Source of the DNA: Myxococcales bacterium
GTDB lineage: Bacteria; Myxococcota_A; UBA9042; GCA-2863065
Length of the DNA stretch: 37,018 nt
Assembly (NCBI GenBank): GCA_018780435.1
Contig: JADMJS010000377.1
Location: 1 to 37,018, forward strand
Direction of reading: 5' to 3'
Position numbers and translations under genes: made by a program. This document shows, one piece after another, positions 19,338-27,710 of the stretch; within the stretch, counting starts at the first letter, position 1; the number at the start of each line of letters is the position of its first letter. The notes under the pieces were generated by a model. That model was not told the origin of the DNA. It searched no databases and saw only the letters and a program-made list of their open reading frames with translations.

Positions 19338-19592
19338 GTACTTCCCTCGCGATACATCGGCGCGCTCTTGCGCTTCCCTCCACTTCGGGACGTGAGGTGC
19401 CTCGACGTAAGGCGAGGGCGTCGCGTCTGTGACCGGACGGGCGCGTGCGAGCTACGCGCTCGCCCCGGACATCACGCTCGATCAGAACGAGCGGCTCCTC
19501 GTGGCCGAAGACGATGTGCTCCGCAGCGAGGTCGGATGCGGCGTCGTCACGGACGTCGCGGGTGACGGCAGCGGAGCGGGTGAGCTCCGGGG

Positions 19593-20177
19593 CTATTTCG
19601 CCGGCACCGGCGCGAGTAACCCCGCGCAAAGACTCTCGATATCGGCGGGGTCGATCGGCCGCGACGGCACGAAGGCCCCGCCGGACGAGCGCGGTCCCAC
19701 ATAGACGGCGGGGCGGAAGTAGCCGAGCGCCCGGAAGACCAGGTCGAGCGTCAGGGGCTTCTCGCCGAGCACACGGATAGTGGCCGAGAACTCCTTGTCC
19801 TTCAGCGATCGGCGTTCGGCGATGGAGGCGACGAGCTCGGGGCCGACCTCAAGCTGCGCGTCGAAGTCGTGGGTGGAGGCGATGTTCGGATCGAAGGGGT
19901 TCGACTCCTTCTTGCGCTTGCCCTTGACGTAGCAGGTGAGCCTGATGGGGCAGACGTCGCACGCCTTGATCATGCCTTTGCCGCAGTCGCGCTTTACGGT
20001 CCCCGCCTTCGCGCAGTCCGTGAGGCCGCGCACGCGGACGTCCTGGCGGGTCGAGAGCATGTCGACGAGGCGGTCGAGGTCGGTGGGTGGTGCTGCGAAC
20101 GCAGGCCCGGCGACGAGCACCAGCGACACGGCTGCGAGCAGCACACGAGGAGCCCGTAGAGAATAAGTCGGCGTCAT
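19593..20177 (-). CDS. Secreted protein of unknown function
   Basis: 194 aa from ATG 20177. A typical Sec signal peptide has a hydrophobic core LLAAVSLVLVAG and a cleavage site after AFA (about residue 29). The mature part has five Cys in its first half (DCAKAG, RDCGKG, CDVCPIRLTC) and a basic patch KGKRKKES, then a beta-rich C-terminal half. No family was recognised. The start overlaps the stop of the thymidylate-kinase-like gene in ATGA, making it the last gene of a three-gene operon. The 255 nt beyond it toward the kinase contain no gene that can be supported. Confidence 0.75.
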   Translation of the reverse strand: MTPTYSLRAPRVLLAAVSLVLVAGPAFAAPPTDLDRLVDMLSTRQDVRVRGLTDCAKAGTVKRDCGKGMIKACDVCPIRLTCYVKGKRKKESNPFDPNIASTHDFDAQLEVGPELVASIAERRSLKDKEFSATIRVLGEKPLTLDLVFRALGYFRPAVYVGPRSSGGAFVPSRPIDPADIESLCAGLLAPVPAK

Positions 20178-20869
20178 GCGGGCAGGGTCTCCGTGGCCTC
20201 AGGCGAGTGGAGGCCGAGCGACTCCCAGATGCGCCGAGCGATCGCCTCTCTCGGGAGCAACGCGTCCAGGACCCGAAAACGTCCCGCCACGATCAGGCGT
20301 TCGTAGGCCGCCCGGCGCTTCTGCCGCTGTGAGGTCGGCTCGGGGAAGGGGTCGTTCTTGGCGAGGGCGCGCGCTTCGGCCGTCGCGACGTCGAGGTCGA
20401 GGAAGAAGGCCCCATCGGGCGTCGGCGTCACGGCCACGAGCAGCTTCCAGAGGGGCCAGGACGCGACGTCCGCCCCGGGGAAGTTCACCTCGAAGTCGGC
20501 GAGCGTGTCCCAGAGATACCGGTCGCAGAGGACGACTTGCCCCGCGGCCCGCCGAACTCGGAGCTCCACGCCGTAGAGGCGCATCAGATCGAGGATGGCG
20601 ACCACGAGCCAGAGGTCGCGCACGAGCGGTCGCTGAAAGGCCGCGTCCCGGCCAGCGCTCGGTCCCGCCTTGGGCGCTTTACGCCCCATGACGCGCCGCG
20701 CGAGCGCTTTCACAGCGAGGACACCCTCCGTATAGCCGCCACGAGACCAGAGCTGCCGGGCCTCGCCGCGCCCCGCCTCCGAGAGCGCCGCCGCTAGCAA
20801 CGACATCTGGGTCGACTTTCCGCAGCCGTCGAGGCCGCTGAAGGTGACGATGAGGCCGCGCCGCGTCAC
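20174..20869 (-). CDS. Thymidylate-kinase-like P-loop NTPase
   Basis: 231 aa from GTG 20869. The Walker A loop is GLDGCGKST (12-20), against the usual GxDGxGKST of dTMP kinases. CDRYLWDTLADF matches the DRY/substrate-binding motif, and a LID-like Arg/Lys region (SQRQKRRAAYERLI) follows near 190. A true housekeeping Tmk normally has DRYxxSSxAYQ; the divergence at this point and the operon partners suggest a paralogue working on another nucleotide or polymer precursor. It overlaps the methyltransferase gene by GTGA at its start and the secreted-protein gene by ATGA at its end. The kinase fold is secure, the substrate is not. Confidence 0.82.
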   Translation of the reverse strand: MTRRGLIVTFSGLDGCGKSTQMSLLAAALSEAGRGEARQLWSRGGYTEGVLAVKALARRVMGRKAPKAGPSAGRDAAFQRPLVRDLWLVVAILDLMRLYGVELRVRRAAGQVVLCDRYLWDTLADFEVNFPGADVASWPLWKLLVAVTPTPDGAFFLDLDVATAEARALAKNDPFPEPTSQRQKRRAAYERLIVAGRFRVLDALLPREAIARRIWESLGLHSPEATETLPA

Positions 20870-21813
20870 GGGCCCGCTCGCAGGTGACGCGACGTGGGCC
20901 GCACGTACGCCGCCAGGACGTGATCACGCGACGGATGCCACGGGGCCCAGCGGGTGCGCAGGCGCTCGGCGCGGGTCGGGAGCGGCGCCACCTTGGCCAC
21001 GAGGTCGAGCGCCGCGGTCCCGGCGCGAAACGCCGCCGCCATCCCCAATCGTTTCAGGGCCTTGGCTTCGGACACGGGGCGGGTGTGCCAGCGGCGCTCC
21101 ACGGCGAGCGGGACGAGCCCTACGGTCGCCATGAGCCTCGTGAGCGACTCCCGGGAGTGCGCGCAGACGTGTTCGACGAGCGACAGGTACGACCAACGCG
21201 GGCCCATGAAACGCGCGAAGGGCGCGTTGCCGTCGCCCGTCTCGATGACCAGGATCCCGTCCGGCGCGAGCCAGTCCGCGAGACGACGCGCGAGGGCGGC
21301 TTGGTCCACGACGTGTTCGATGGTGTCCATGCAAAAGACAGCGTCGAAGCCGCCGTTCTCGAGCGAGACCGAGAGCAGATCGCCTTGTACGATCGCGATC
21401 CCACGCGATCGCGCGATCGCGATGGCGTCGACCGACAGCTCGACGCCGACCTTCTCGAAGGTCGCCGGCAAGGCCGCGAGCAAGTCGCCGTGAAAACAGC
21501 CGAGGTCGAGGGCACGGCCGCGGTCGAGGCGCGACGTCACGAGCGCCACTTTCTTCGCGTAGTCGCGCAAAAGCGCCGTCTCTTCGGATCCGGCGGTGCC
21601 CCAATGCGAGCCATCGGTCTCGCGGTAGGCGTCTTCGAGGCTCGTGGCGCTCGGTGGCGGGAAGATCCACCGAAACCCGCAGCGATCACAACGCAGTAGG
21701 CGATCGACCCGGCTCTCCCGAGGCGGCGGCGCGAGCACGTTGACACGGTGGCAATCGGACCCGGTGATGCGGGTCCCCGCGCAGATGGGGCAGGGCGGGA
21801 GGGCGTCGGCCAT
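20866..21813 (-). CDS. SAM-dependent methyltransferase with N-terminal zinc ribbon
   Basis: 315 aa from ATG 21813. Residues 8-45 hold two CxxC pairs (C8-x2-C11 and C42-x2-C45) forming a probable zinc ribbon. A class I methyltransferase domain follows: motif I ALDLGCFHGDLL (about 94-105), acidic motif VGVELS, then DAVFCMDTIEHV and PDGILVIETGD. Zinc-ribbon plus methyltransferase architectures are common for sugar and glycan methyltransferases and for small-molecule tailoring enzymes. It is the first gene of the leftward operon with the thymidylate-kinase-like and secreted proteins. Its promoter should lie in the 100-nt divergent gap to 21914; no clear -10/-35 pair was seen there. Confidence 0.88.
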   Translation of the reverse strand: MADALPPCPICAGTRITGSDCHRVNVLAPPPRESRVDRLLRCDRCGFRWIFPPPSATSLEDAYRETDGSHWGTAGSEETALLRDYAKKVALVTSRLDRGRALDLGCFHGDLLAALPATFEKVGVELSVDAIAIARSRGIAIVQGDLLSVSLENGGFDAVFCMDTIEHVVDQAALARRLADWLAPDGILVIETGDGNAPFARFMGPRWSYLSLVEHVCAHSRESLTRLMATVGLVPLAVERRWHTRPVSEAKALKRLGMAAAFRAGTAALDLVAKVAPLPTRAERLRTRWAPWHPSRDHVLAAYVRPTSRHLRAGP

Positions 21814-21913
21814 GGCGCGACCTTACACCCCACCACGCGTGACGGCGACTTCGGGTGGTCCCCCCCGAACACGCATTTTCACCGTGGCGCGAGCCGTGGT
21901 AGGGAACGGCTCG

Positions 21914-23017
21914 ATGGACAACCTCGCCATGACGCTCCTCGGAGCTACGCTTGCCCTCGGTCGCCTTGGTCGGGACTTGCCACGCCGGCTCGCCCTCGTC
22001 GTCGCCATCGTGGCGGTGAATCTTCCAGACATCGACGTCCTCTACTTCCTCATCGGTGGACCCGACGCCTTCGTCTACAGGCACGCGACCTGGACGCATT
22101 CGCTCGTCGCGCTCGCTCTGTTGCCGGTAGTCGTCGCTGGGATCGCGGCGCTCGCGTCACGGTCGCGTTTTGTCCCCCTCCTCGCGCTCGCGGGTGCGTC
22201 GATAATCGGCCATCTCGCGCTCGACATGGCCGGCAGTTGGGGGATCGCGCCCTTGACGCCGTTCTCGACGCTCCGAATCGGCGCGGGTTGGGTCTACTCC
22301 ACCGATCTCTACGTGTGGGCGCTGCTCTCCCTGCCGCTATGGATGCCGAGGTTCGCGGGCGTCCCCGCCGAGCGCATCTCCGTGATCGCGCTTGGCCTCG
22401 TCGTGGCCTGGATCGGCCTCCTGGGCGGCCTGAGCGGCGTCGCGCGGGGTAAGGCCGAAGCCGTTGCGCAGGCCGCGGGGCTCGCCGCGACCGACGTCCA
22501 GATCTACGCCTCGCCCTTCCTGCCGACGCGTTGGAACGGCCTCGTGAGCGACGGCGTCCACGTGGCACAGGTCCGCGTCTCGCTCGTCGGCGACTCGGTC
22601 CTCGAGTCGGTCACGCTGCAGAACTTCGAACACCCCGCCGTGCGCCTCGCGGCCCAGACCGACGCCGGTAGCCGCTACCTCAAGTGGGCGGCGATGCCGG
22701 TCGCGGACGTCATCTGCCTCGCCGAGCCCGGGGAGCGGCCGCAAGGCAAGAAAGCGGGCACGCCCGGACGACTGGCGGTCCGCTTCTCCGATCTCCGCTT
22801 CGCCGATCCCTGGTTCGAGCGAAAAGTCGGGGAGCTACGCTTTGAGGTCGAGTACCAAAACCGCTACACGGTCCCCATGCGCGTCACGGGGAGCCGCTGG
22901 GTCACGCCCTGGATGGACGACGCACCGACCGACATCCCGGCCTGTACCGATGCGCCCATCGAACCCCGCCCGCCGCTGGTGGGTGACGGCGACGCGGATC
23001 CGGCAGACCCTCAATGA
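21914..23017 (+). CDS. Membrane-bound metal-dependent hydrolase (YdjM/DUF457 family)
   Basis: 367 aa. ATG 21914 is chosen because the hydrophobic N-terminus starts there and AGGGA lies upstream; the longer open frame overlaps the divergent methyltransferase gene. The N-terminal half has four to five membrane spans. It carries the family's His/Asp motifs: LPDIDVLYFLIGG (about 35-47), HATWTHSLVALAL (about 58-70), and HLALDMAGSWG (about 101-111) with further polar residues. The C-terminal half is a soluble, probably extracytoplasmic beta-rich domain. Family members are inner-membrane proteins with a predicted metal site, and their substrate is unknown. The 3' end overlaps the anti-sigma gene on the other strand by 7 nt. 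Confidence 0.85.
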   Translation: MDNLAMTLLGATLALGRLGRDLPRRLALVVAIVAVNLPDIDVLYFLIGGPDAFVYRHATWTHSLVALALLPVVVAGIAALASRSRFVPLLALAGASIIGHLALDMAGSWGIAPLTPFSTLRIGAGWVYSTDLYVWALLSLPLWMPRFAGVPAERISVIALGLVVAWIGLLGGLSGVARGKAEAVAQAAGLAATDVQIYASPFLPTRWNGLVSDGVHVAQVRVSLVGDSVLESVTLQNFEHPAVRLAAQTDAGSRYLKWAAMPVADVICLAEPGERPQGKKAGTPGRLAVRFSDLRFADPWFERKVGELRFEVEYQNRYTVPMRVTGSRWVTPWMDDAPTDIPACTDAPIEPRPPLVGDGDADPADPQ

Positions 23018-23610
23018 GGGGGCGCGTCGCTCCCGGCCACGGTCAGGTCGACACGGCCGTCCGGTAGGGGCGTCGCCGGGCGAAAGTGGGCGCCGGGGCC
23101 CGCCAGCCAGGCTTCGAACTCCGCCTCCGGGACCGTTGGACGTACTCGCACCGACAGGGCGCTGCCAGTCCGTCCGAGCGCGATGCTGTCGATGGCCGCT
23201 ACCGATTCGATGAGGGCTCGATTGGCGTCAGTGAGGGCCGACTCGGCTGGCTTCAAGGTCACAGGCGCGTTGCCGTCGATCCCGTGAAAGGCCACCCACG
23301 ACAGCGCGATCAGGAGCGCGACCGAGATGATCGCGACGAGGTGCTCGGCGCCCACCGCCCGATGGCGTCGGCGCTCCGTTCGGGCCCGCTCCGCCACCAT
23401 GAAGACGAAGTGCCGAGGCGGGCGTTCCGGCCCGGCGCTCCGAAGCAGCGAGACGGCTCCCCGGCGTGCGTCGAGGCGCGCCGCGAGCGCGGGGTCGGCG
23501 CTCAGCTCGTGTTCGAACTGGGCGCGCTCCTCGGGCGAGAGATCACCGTCGAGGTAGCGCTCGAGGCGCACCTCGGGGGTCTCCGGGAGCTCGTCGTCTG
23601 GTTCGGTCAT
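23011..23610 (-). CDS. Membrane anti-sigma factor, partner of the adjacent ECF sigma
   Basis: 199 aa from ATG 23610, overlapping the sigma-factor stop in ATGA. The cytoplasmic N-terminus (ERYLDGDLSPEERAQFEHEL) has the compact helical, acidic form seen in anti-sigma domains, but lacks the HxxxCxxC zinc motif of ZAS proteins. A basic stretch (ERARTERRRHRA) is followed by one membrane span at about 88-107 (LVAIISVALLIALSWVAF) and a C-terminal outer domain of about 90 residues. This is the topology expected for a signal-controlled anti-sigma factor. Proteolysis by RseP (at 2418) would be a natural release route, but that is inference. Confidence 0.82.
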   Translation of the reverse strand: MTEPDDELPETPEVRLERYLDGDLSPEERAQFEHELSADPALAARLDARRGAVSLLRSAGPERPPRHFVFMVAERARTERRRHRAVGAEHLVAIISVALLIALSWVAFHGIDGNAPVTLKPAESALTDANRALIESVAAIDSIALGRTGSALSVRVRPTVPEAEFEAWLAGPGAHFRPATPLPDGRVDLTVAGSDAPPH

Positions 23611-24260
23611 CGAGGTCCTTCTCCCTTCGTCCTGTCACCCGCGTTGCGAGTCGATCCCTTGCCTTCCCGAAACGCGAGATAGGCCGATTCGAGCGCGGCC
23701 CGGCCGCGGAAGAGGCGGGACTTCACGGTCCCGATCTTGAGCCCCGTGATCTCGACGATCTCCTCGTAGGGGAGCCCTTCGAGCTCGCGCAACACCACGA
23801 TCTCACGATGTTCTGGGTCGAGGGCATCGAGCGCCGCGGCGACGAAACGTTCAGCCTCGTTGCCTTCATAGACCTGTTCCGGTCCAGGCACTTCGCCACG
23901 GAGCGGTGGGACCACGCCGACCAGGGGTACGCCGCCTTCGTGTTTCTCTTCGAAGGCGTCGTGGCGGCGCTCTTGCCGTCGCCCCAGGTACTTGATCCGG
24001 TTGCGGCAGTGATTGACGGCGATTCGGTGGATCCACGTCGACAGCCGCGAGTCGCCCCGGAAGTCGGCGATGGCCCGAAATACGGTCACGAACACCTCTT
24101 GGCTCACGTCGAGCGCATCCTCGCGCCGATTGCTGAGGAGCCTCAGGACCAGGGTGTAGACCGTGCTCTGATGCTGGCGAACCAGCTCGTTGAAGGCACG
24201 TCCATCGCCGCGGCGCAGTCGCACGACGAGCGCGCGCTCTTCGTCGGGAGTGAGGTTCAC
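23607..24260 (-). CDS. ECF (sigma-24/RpoE-type) RNA polymerase sigma factor
   Basis: 217 aa from GTG 24260, starting 9 nt after the lnt stop. Sigma region 2 spans about residues 15-85, including DALDVSQEVFVTVFRAI and DFRGDSRLSTWIHRIAVN. Region 4 spans about 140-195 (LDPEHREIVVLRELEGLPY, ITGLKIGTVKSRLFRGR). The linker between them is unusually long and charged, with an Arg/Glu-rich segment. There is no region 1 or 3, so it is an ECF type that directs polymerase to envelope-stress-type promoters. The next gene encodes its likely anti-sigma factor, with overlapping start and stop. Its position behind lnt suggests it responds to or controls lipoprotein maturation. Confidence 0.95.
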   Translation of the reverse strand: MNLTPDEERALVVRLRRGDGRAFNELVRQHQSTVYTLVLRLLSNRREDALDVSQEVFVTVFRAIADFRGDSRLSTWIHRIAVNHCRNRIKYLGRRQERRHDAFEEKHEGGVPLVGVVPPLRGEVPGPEQVYEGNEAERFVAAALDALDPEHREIVVLRELEGLPYEEIVEITGLKIGTVKSRLFRGRAALESAYLAFREGKGSTRNAGDRTKGEGPR

Positions 24261-24269
24261 CCCGCCCGC

Positions 24270-25934
24270 TCAGGTGACGGGCGCGTCGTCGCGCCGGGCG
24301 GGGACCAGGGCGCCCATCAGGCCGACGACGACGCAGAGCCAGAGGAAGGCTTCGGGCGCCAATGCGTAGAGCGTCGAGTCCCGCGGGCTCACGTCGACGT
24401 GTCGATGCAGCGACGTGGCCTCACTGAGGTTCGTCCTCTGCGCGATCGTCCCGTCGCGATCGACAAAGGCCGTGATTCCGGAGTTGGTGGAGCGCACGAG
24501 CGCCCGGTCGAGCTCGACCGAACGCGGGACCTGCACCATGAGGTGTTGCGCAGGAGCCGTCGTCACACCGAACCACACATCGTTGGTGATGTTCAAGATG
24601 TAACGCGCCCCGCTCGCCGCGACGGCCGATGCCGTGAAGTCACCGAAGATCGCTTCATAACAGAGCGTAAACGCGAAAGGCACACCCCGGCTGGTCCAGG
24701 TCGCGTGCGCCTCGCCCGGGACGTAGTGGCTCATACCGGGGATGGCCTCCCGGAGCTTCGGGAAGGTCTCGGCGAAGGGGACGCTCTCCCCAAAGAACAG
24801 GAGCATCTGTTTGTTGTAGCGGAGGCCATTCGGCACCGGCTGCCCGCTGGTGTCTATGCCGCCGCGGGGGAAGAGCAGCGCGCTGTTGGTCGTGCGCCGC
24901 TCTCCCTGGTGAATCAGCGTCGCGAGGCTCCCGGTCAGGAAGTCGAAGTCGAGCTCCCTCACAAAGCGGCGAAGCGCCTCCGAATAACGGGCCGGTCGCG
25001 TCTTGACGCCCCCGGGGACCGCGTCTTCGGGGTTCTCGTAGGTGAAGGGGAAGCCGCCTTCGGGCCAGACGACGAAGTCGATCGGTCCGGTCGCGCTCAC
25101 CTCCTTCGCGGCGGCACGGGTCTGCCTCACCGTGTCAGCCCAGACGCCCTCCCGCACCGCCGGGTTCTTCGCGTTCTTCTGCTCTACCGTGACGTTCGGT
25201 TGGATCAGAAGGACGCTCATGGTCTCGCTGACCGGGGCCTGCGACCCAAGCCGCCACGCGCTCGCGCCCATCACCACGGCCCAAACCCCAAGGAGCGCCA
25301 GCGGGACATGCCACGGCCAGCGGCCGGAGTCTCGCCAGACGAGCCACGTGTGGGCGAGGCCGGTGCTCACGGCGTGAACGAAGACCGAGACGCCGGTGAT
25401 CCCGAACCACGCGGCGGTCTGCATCATGAGCGGGTGCTCGAAGAAGGCCCCTGCGGCATGGAAGGGGAAGAGCGCGGGGAAATAGCGCTCGAGCACCACC
25501 ATCGCCGCCGGGATGAGGAGGAAGGTCGCAAACCCGCGCGCGCGGGCCGACCCGCGCGTCTGGCGAAGTCCGTCCCGGACCCGCCCCGACGCCCAGGTTA
25601 CGAGCCCAAAGCCCACGCCAATCCAGGTCGAGTAGACCAGCATCGCGATCAGGGCGAGCCACCGCGGGAAGTGGCTCATGAGGACCAACGTGTCGGCGAT
25701 CCAGTGCTGCATACAAGCGAGGTGGACCGCGCCGGCCACGACCCCGAGCGCGAAGCGGCGGCGGCCGCTCGGCTCGCTGAAGCTGGCGATGTGGAGCGGC
25801 ACGAACGCGATGAAGATGAGCCAGGGGATAGAGAACCAGTCGGTCTCGCCGTTCGGTCCCGCCATGAGGAAGAGTGGGTACGAAGACGCCGCGAGCAGCC
25901 CCGAGAGCGCCGCCATGAGGAGCTTTCGAGTCAC
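24270..25934 (-). CDS. lnt: Apolipoprotein N-acyltransferase
   Basis: 554 aa. GTG 25934 is chosen: it overlaps the stop of the upstream gene in GTGA and gives the N-terminus MTRKLLMAALSGLLAASSYP, which opens the first membrane helix. The enzyme adds the third acyl chain to the N-terminal Cys of lipoproteins on the periplasmic side of the inner membrane. The first 240 residues contain about seven spans. The nitrilase domain follows with all three catalytic residues visible: Glu in WPEGGFP (about 290), Lys in YNKQMLLFFGES (about 373) and Cys in LCYEAIF (about 424). The length is slightly above the 512 residues of E. coli Lnt. Its own cluster contains a lipoprotein gene two genes upstream and an ECF sigma gene downstream. 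Confidence 0.95.
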   Translation of the reverse strand: MTRKLLMAALSGLLAASSYPLFLMAGPNGETDWFSIPWLIFIAFVPLHIASFSEPSGRRRFALGVVAGAVHLACMQHWIADTLVLMSHFPRWLALIAMLVYSTWIGVGFGLVTWASGRVRDGLRQTRGSARARGFATFLLIPAAMVVLERYFPALFPFHAAGAFFEHPLMMQTAAWFGITGVSVFVHAVSTGLAHTWLVWRDSGRWPWHVPLALLGVWAVVMGASAWRLGSQAPVSETMSVLLIQPNVTVEQKNAKNPAVREGVWADTVRQTRAAAKEVSATGPIDFVVWPEGGFPFTYENPEDAVPGGVKTRPARYSEALRRFVRELDFDFLTGSLATLIHQGERRTTNSALLFPRGGIDTSGQPVPNGLRYNKQMLLFFGESVPFAETFPKLREAIPGMSHYVPGEAHATWTSRGVPFAFTLCYEAIFGDFTASAVAASGARYILNITNDVWFGVTTAPAQHLMVQVPRSVELDRALVRSTNSGITAFVDRDGTIAQRTNLSEATSLHRHVDVSPRDSTLYALAPEAFLWLCVVVGLMGALVPARRDDAPVT

Positions 25935-26773
25935 GTCGTGCTCCCCACCGCCGAGGGCGATATGGGCTCGAAGCCCGCCGCGCTGGCGAGCCCGATCGCG
26001 ACGAGCTCGTCGTCCGTGCCATCCGACGCGTGCGCCACGACGCGACCGCCCCCGGGGCCGAGGCTCACGGTCCGCGTGAGGCCGACGACGACGAGGCGGT
26101 CGCTGCCGCTCTCCACGGCCCGTCGATCGGCGGTCTTCATCGGCCCGCAGTAGTAACGGTTGCACATCTGCCCACGTCGATGACGCGGCAAGGTGCAGCC
26201 GGTGCTCCCGTGAAAGAGACACGAGCCCTCGACATGTTCGCTCGGAATACGCGCGAGGATGTCGGCGACCAGCTCGGCCGGGCCCAGCGCGCCGTCGGGA
26301 TGACCGCTGAGGCGCAGCTCGTTCAGCGTCGCGACCGTCAAGAACGCGTGGTTCGTGCGCCCTTCGGCGCAGCACGCCCCGCGGCAGGCGCCACACGCGG
26401 CGTCGATCCAGGGCGTGTCCGGGGTCCAGGTCGGGAGGGTCGGCTCGTGCTCGCCTTCGAGGCCCGCGGCGGCGAGGCCCGCGACGTGGTCGAGGTGGGT
26501 TTTGAAGGCGAGGATCGCGTCCGCGGGCGGCGGGACCAGCGGTCGACGCTGCCCCGGGAGCACGGCGAACTCGGCGCCCGCCGGCCCGGCGCTGGCGTGA
26601 CGGCGGCCGGTCTCCCAGCGGTCGACGCGTCGCCGCTCCTCGGCCTCGGAGACCTCACGGGCACGACGACGGCCCATACACATCATGCTCGTACATGCCG
26701 CCGCCGGGGAGCCCCGCAGAGGCTGCCCACATTGCGGGCAGACGCCGGGCGCTCCCGGACCGCGGGGCGGCAT
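25931..26773 (-). CDS. YkgJ-like Cys-cluster protein with N-terminal zinc ribbon
   Basis: 280 aa. ATG 26773 is preferred because it forms TGATG with the stop of the upstream gene; a GTG 12 codons earlier (26809) is a weaker option. The N-terminus has a CPQCGQPL zinc-knuckle half and a second CxxxxMCMG cluster. The central part carries the CxxCxxxCC motif (CGACRGACC) and, further on, C-x7-C with CNRYYC, which resembles the YkgJ zinc/iron-chelating family. The C-terminal 60 residues are Gly/Val-rich and soluble. YkgJ proteins are poorly characterised. It lies directly upstream of lnt and shares GTGA with it. Confidence 0.75.
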   Translation of the reverse strand: MPPRGPGAPGVCPQCGQPLRGSPAAACTSMMCMGRRRAREVSEAEERRRVDRWETGRRHASAGPAGAEFAVLPGQRRPLVPPPADAILAFKTHLDHVAGLAAAGLEGEHEPTLPTWTPDTPWIDAACGACRGACCAEGRTNHAFLTVATLNELRLSGHPDGALGPAELVADILARIPSEHVEGSCLFHGSTGCTLPRHRRGQMCNRYYCGPMKTADRRAVESGSDRLVVVGLTRTVSLGPGGGRVVAHASDGTDDELVAIGLASAAGFEPISPSAVGSTT

Positions 26774-27567
26774 CACGGGGAGATCGAGTCCTCGGCGTCG
26801 ATGATCCACACGTTCTCGTAGGCGCCGTAGCCGATCGCCACGCGGCCGAGGAGCGGGATCTCGAACCAGATGGTGCCCTTCACGGAATAGGGGATCTCGA
26901 GCTGGAGGGGCCTATCGGCCATGAACTGGTCGACGAGGCCCTTGGCCGCTTCGATCAGGATGTCGAGCATCGCTTCGAGCCCGAGCGAAAACCGAATTCG
27001 GATCTCGAAGCCTTCGGTCGTCGCGGGGATGAGCCGCTGCGCCAAGTTGTCGAGCGTGCCGTTGATGGCCGCATCGAGGGTGAGGAGCAGGAGGCCCGGC
27101 AGCCGATTGACGACGTCGTTGATGCTCGTGATCTCGTTGCCATCGGCCTTGCAGGAGTTCTCGCCCGGCTCGCCGGTGCACTGAATGTCGCCTTCACCAC
27201 AGAAGACGACGCAGACGGCGCCGAGCTCGGCGATGTCTCGCCCCTTGAAGACCTCGATCGCCGCCAGCATCTCGGTCGTTGGGATCGGGAAGTTGTTCGG
27301 GTTGTCGACCTGATAACGCAGCTCGAAGTGGAACTGCATCTCGTAGGGCTGCGGCTTGACGCCGATGGTGGCCGCGCACGCGAGGCGAGTGATCGGATCG
27401 CCAATGATCTCCGGGCAGTACCAAGCAGCGACTTCACGAGCGCTCGGTGCGCTGACGAGCGCCGCGTCGTCGAAGAGCAGTGACGGGTTGAGCGGCAGCG
27501 TGGAGCTGCTGCCCCCGAGGAGCTCGCAGGAGAGGAGGGCAGGGAGGAGGAGGACGATGGGGCGCAT
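26773..27567 (-). CDS. Lipoprotein with an LEA14/WHy-like domain
   Basis: 264 aa from ATG 27567, with GGAG about 6 nt upstream. The very short signal peptide MRPIVLLLPALLSC has a good lipobox (LLSC, C14). The body is rich in beta-strand-like segments. FELRYQVDNPNNFPIP is typical of the WHy/LEA14 fold (a hydrophobic strand followed by N-P-N-x-x-P). Cys-rich CVVFCGEGDIQC lies near 118-129. Helical segments 165-220 suggest an amphipathic middle. Such proteins occur as surface lipoproteins of unknown function in myxobacteria. It is the first gene of the operon leading to lnt and the sigma factor. A TATGAT hexamer on the minus strand (27665-27660) is a possible -10, with a poor -35. Confidence 0.72.
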   Translation of the reverse strand: MRPIVLLLPALLSCELLGGSSSTLPLNPSLLFDDAALVSAPSAREVAAWYCPEIIGDPITRLACAATIGVKPQPYEMQFHFELRYQVDNPNNFPIPTTEMLAAIEVFKGRDIAELGAVCVVFCGEGDIQCTGEPGENSCKADGNEITSINDVVNRLPGLLLLTLDAAINGTLDNLAQRLIPATTEGFEIRIRFSLGLEAMLDILIEAAKGLVDQFMADRPLQLEIPYSVKGTIWFEIPLLGRVAIGYGAYENVWIIDAEDSISP

Positions 27568-27710
27568 GGCTGCTCCGGGGGCCGGGTCTCGGGGGCCCCA
27601 CTCGAGCAGAAGACGGGAGCGGGGGGGCGAGTATTCGTCAGGGAAGGCCCTCGTCGCTCATCATACCGAAAGCGCGGGCCGTCGCTTCACGCCTTTCGCG
27701 AGGCGCCCGT

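Noticed and set aside
19338..19592. Small genes in the 255-nt gap between kinase and secreted protein
   Set aside because: Open frames exist on both strands but have no start with a ribosome-binding site, no motif, and run into the neighbours.
23466..26153. An 895-codon plus-strand open frame across anti-sigma, ECF sigma and lnt
   Set aside because: Three well-recognised families are encoded on the minus strand over the same DNA. The plus frame is low-complexity Arg/Glu/Pro and spans gene boundaries.
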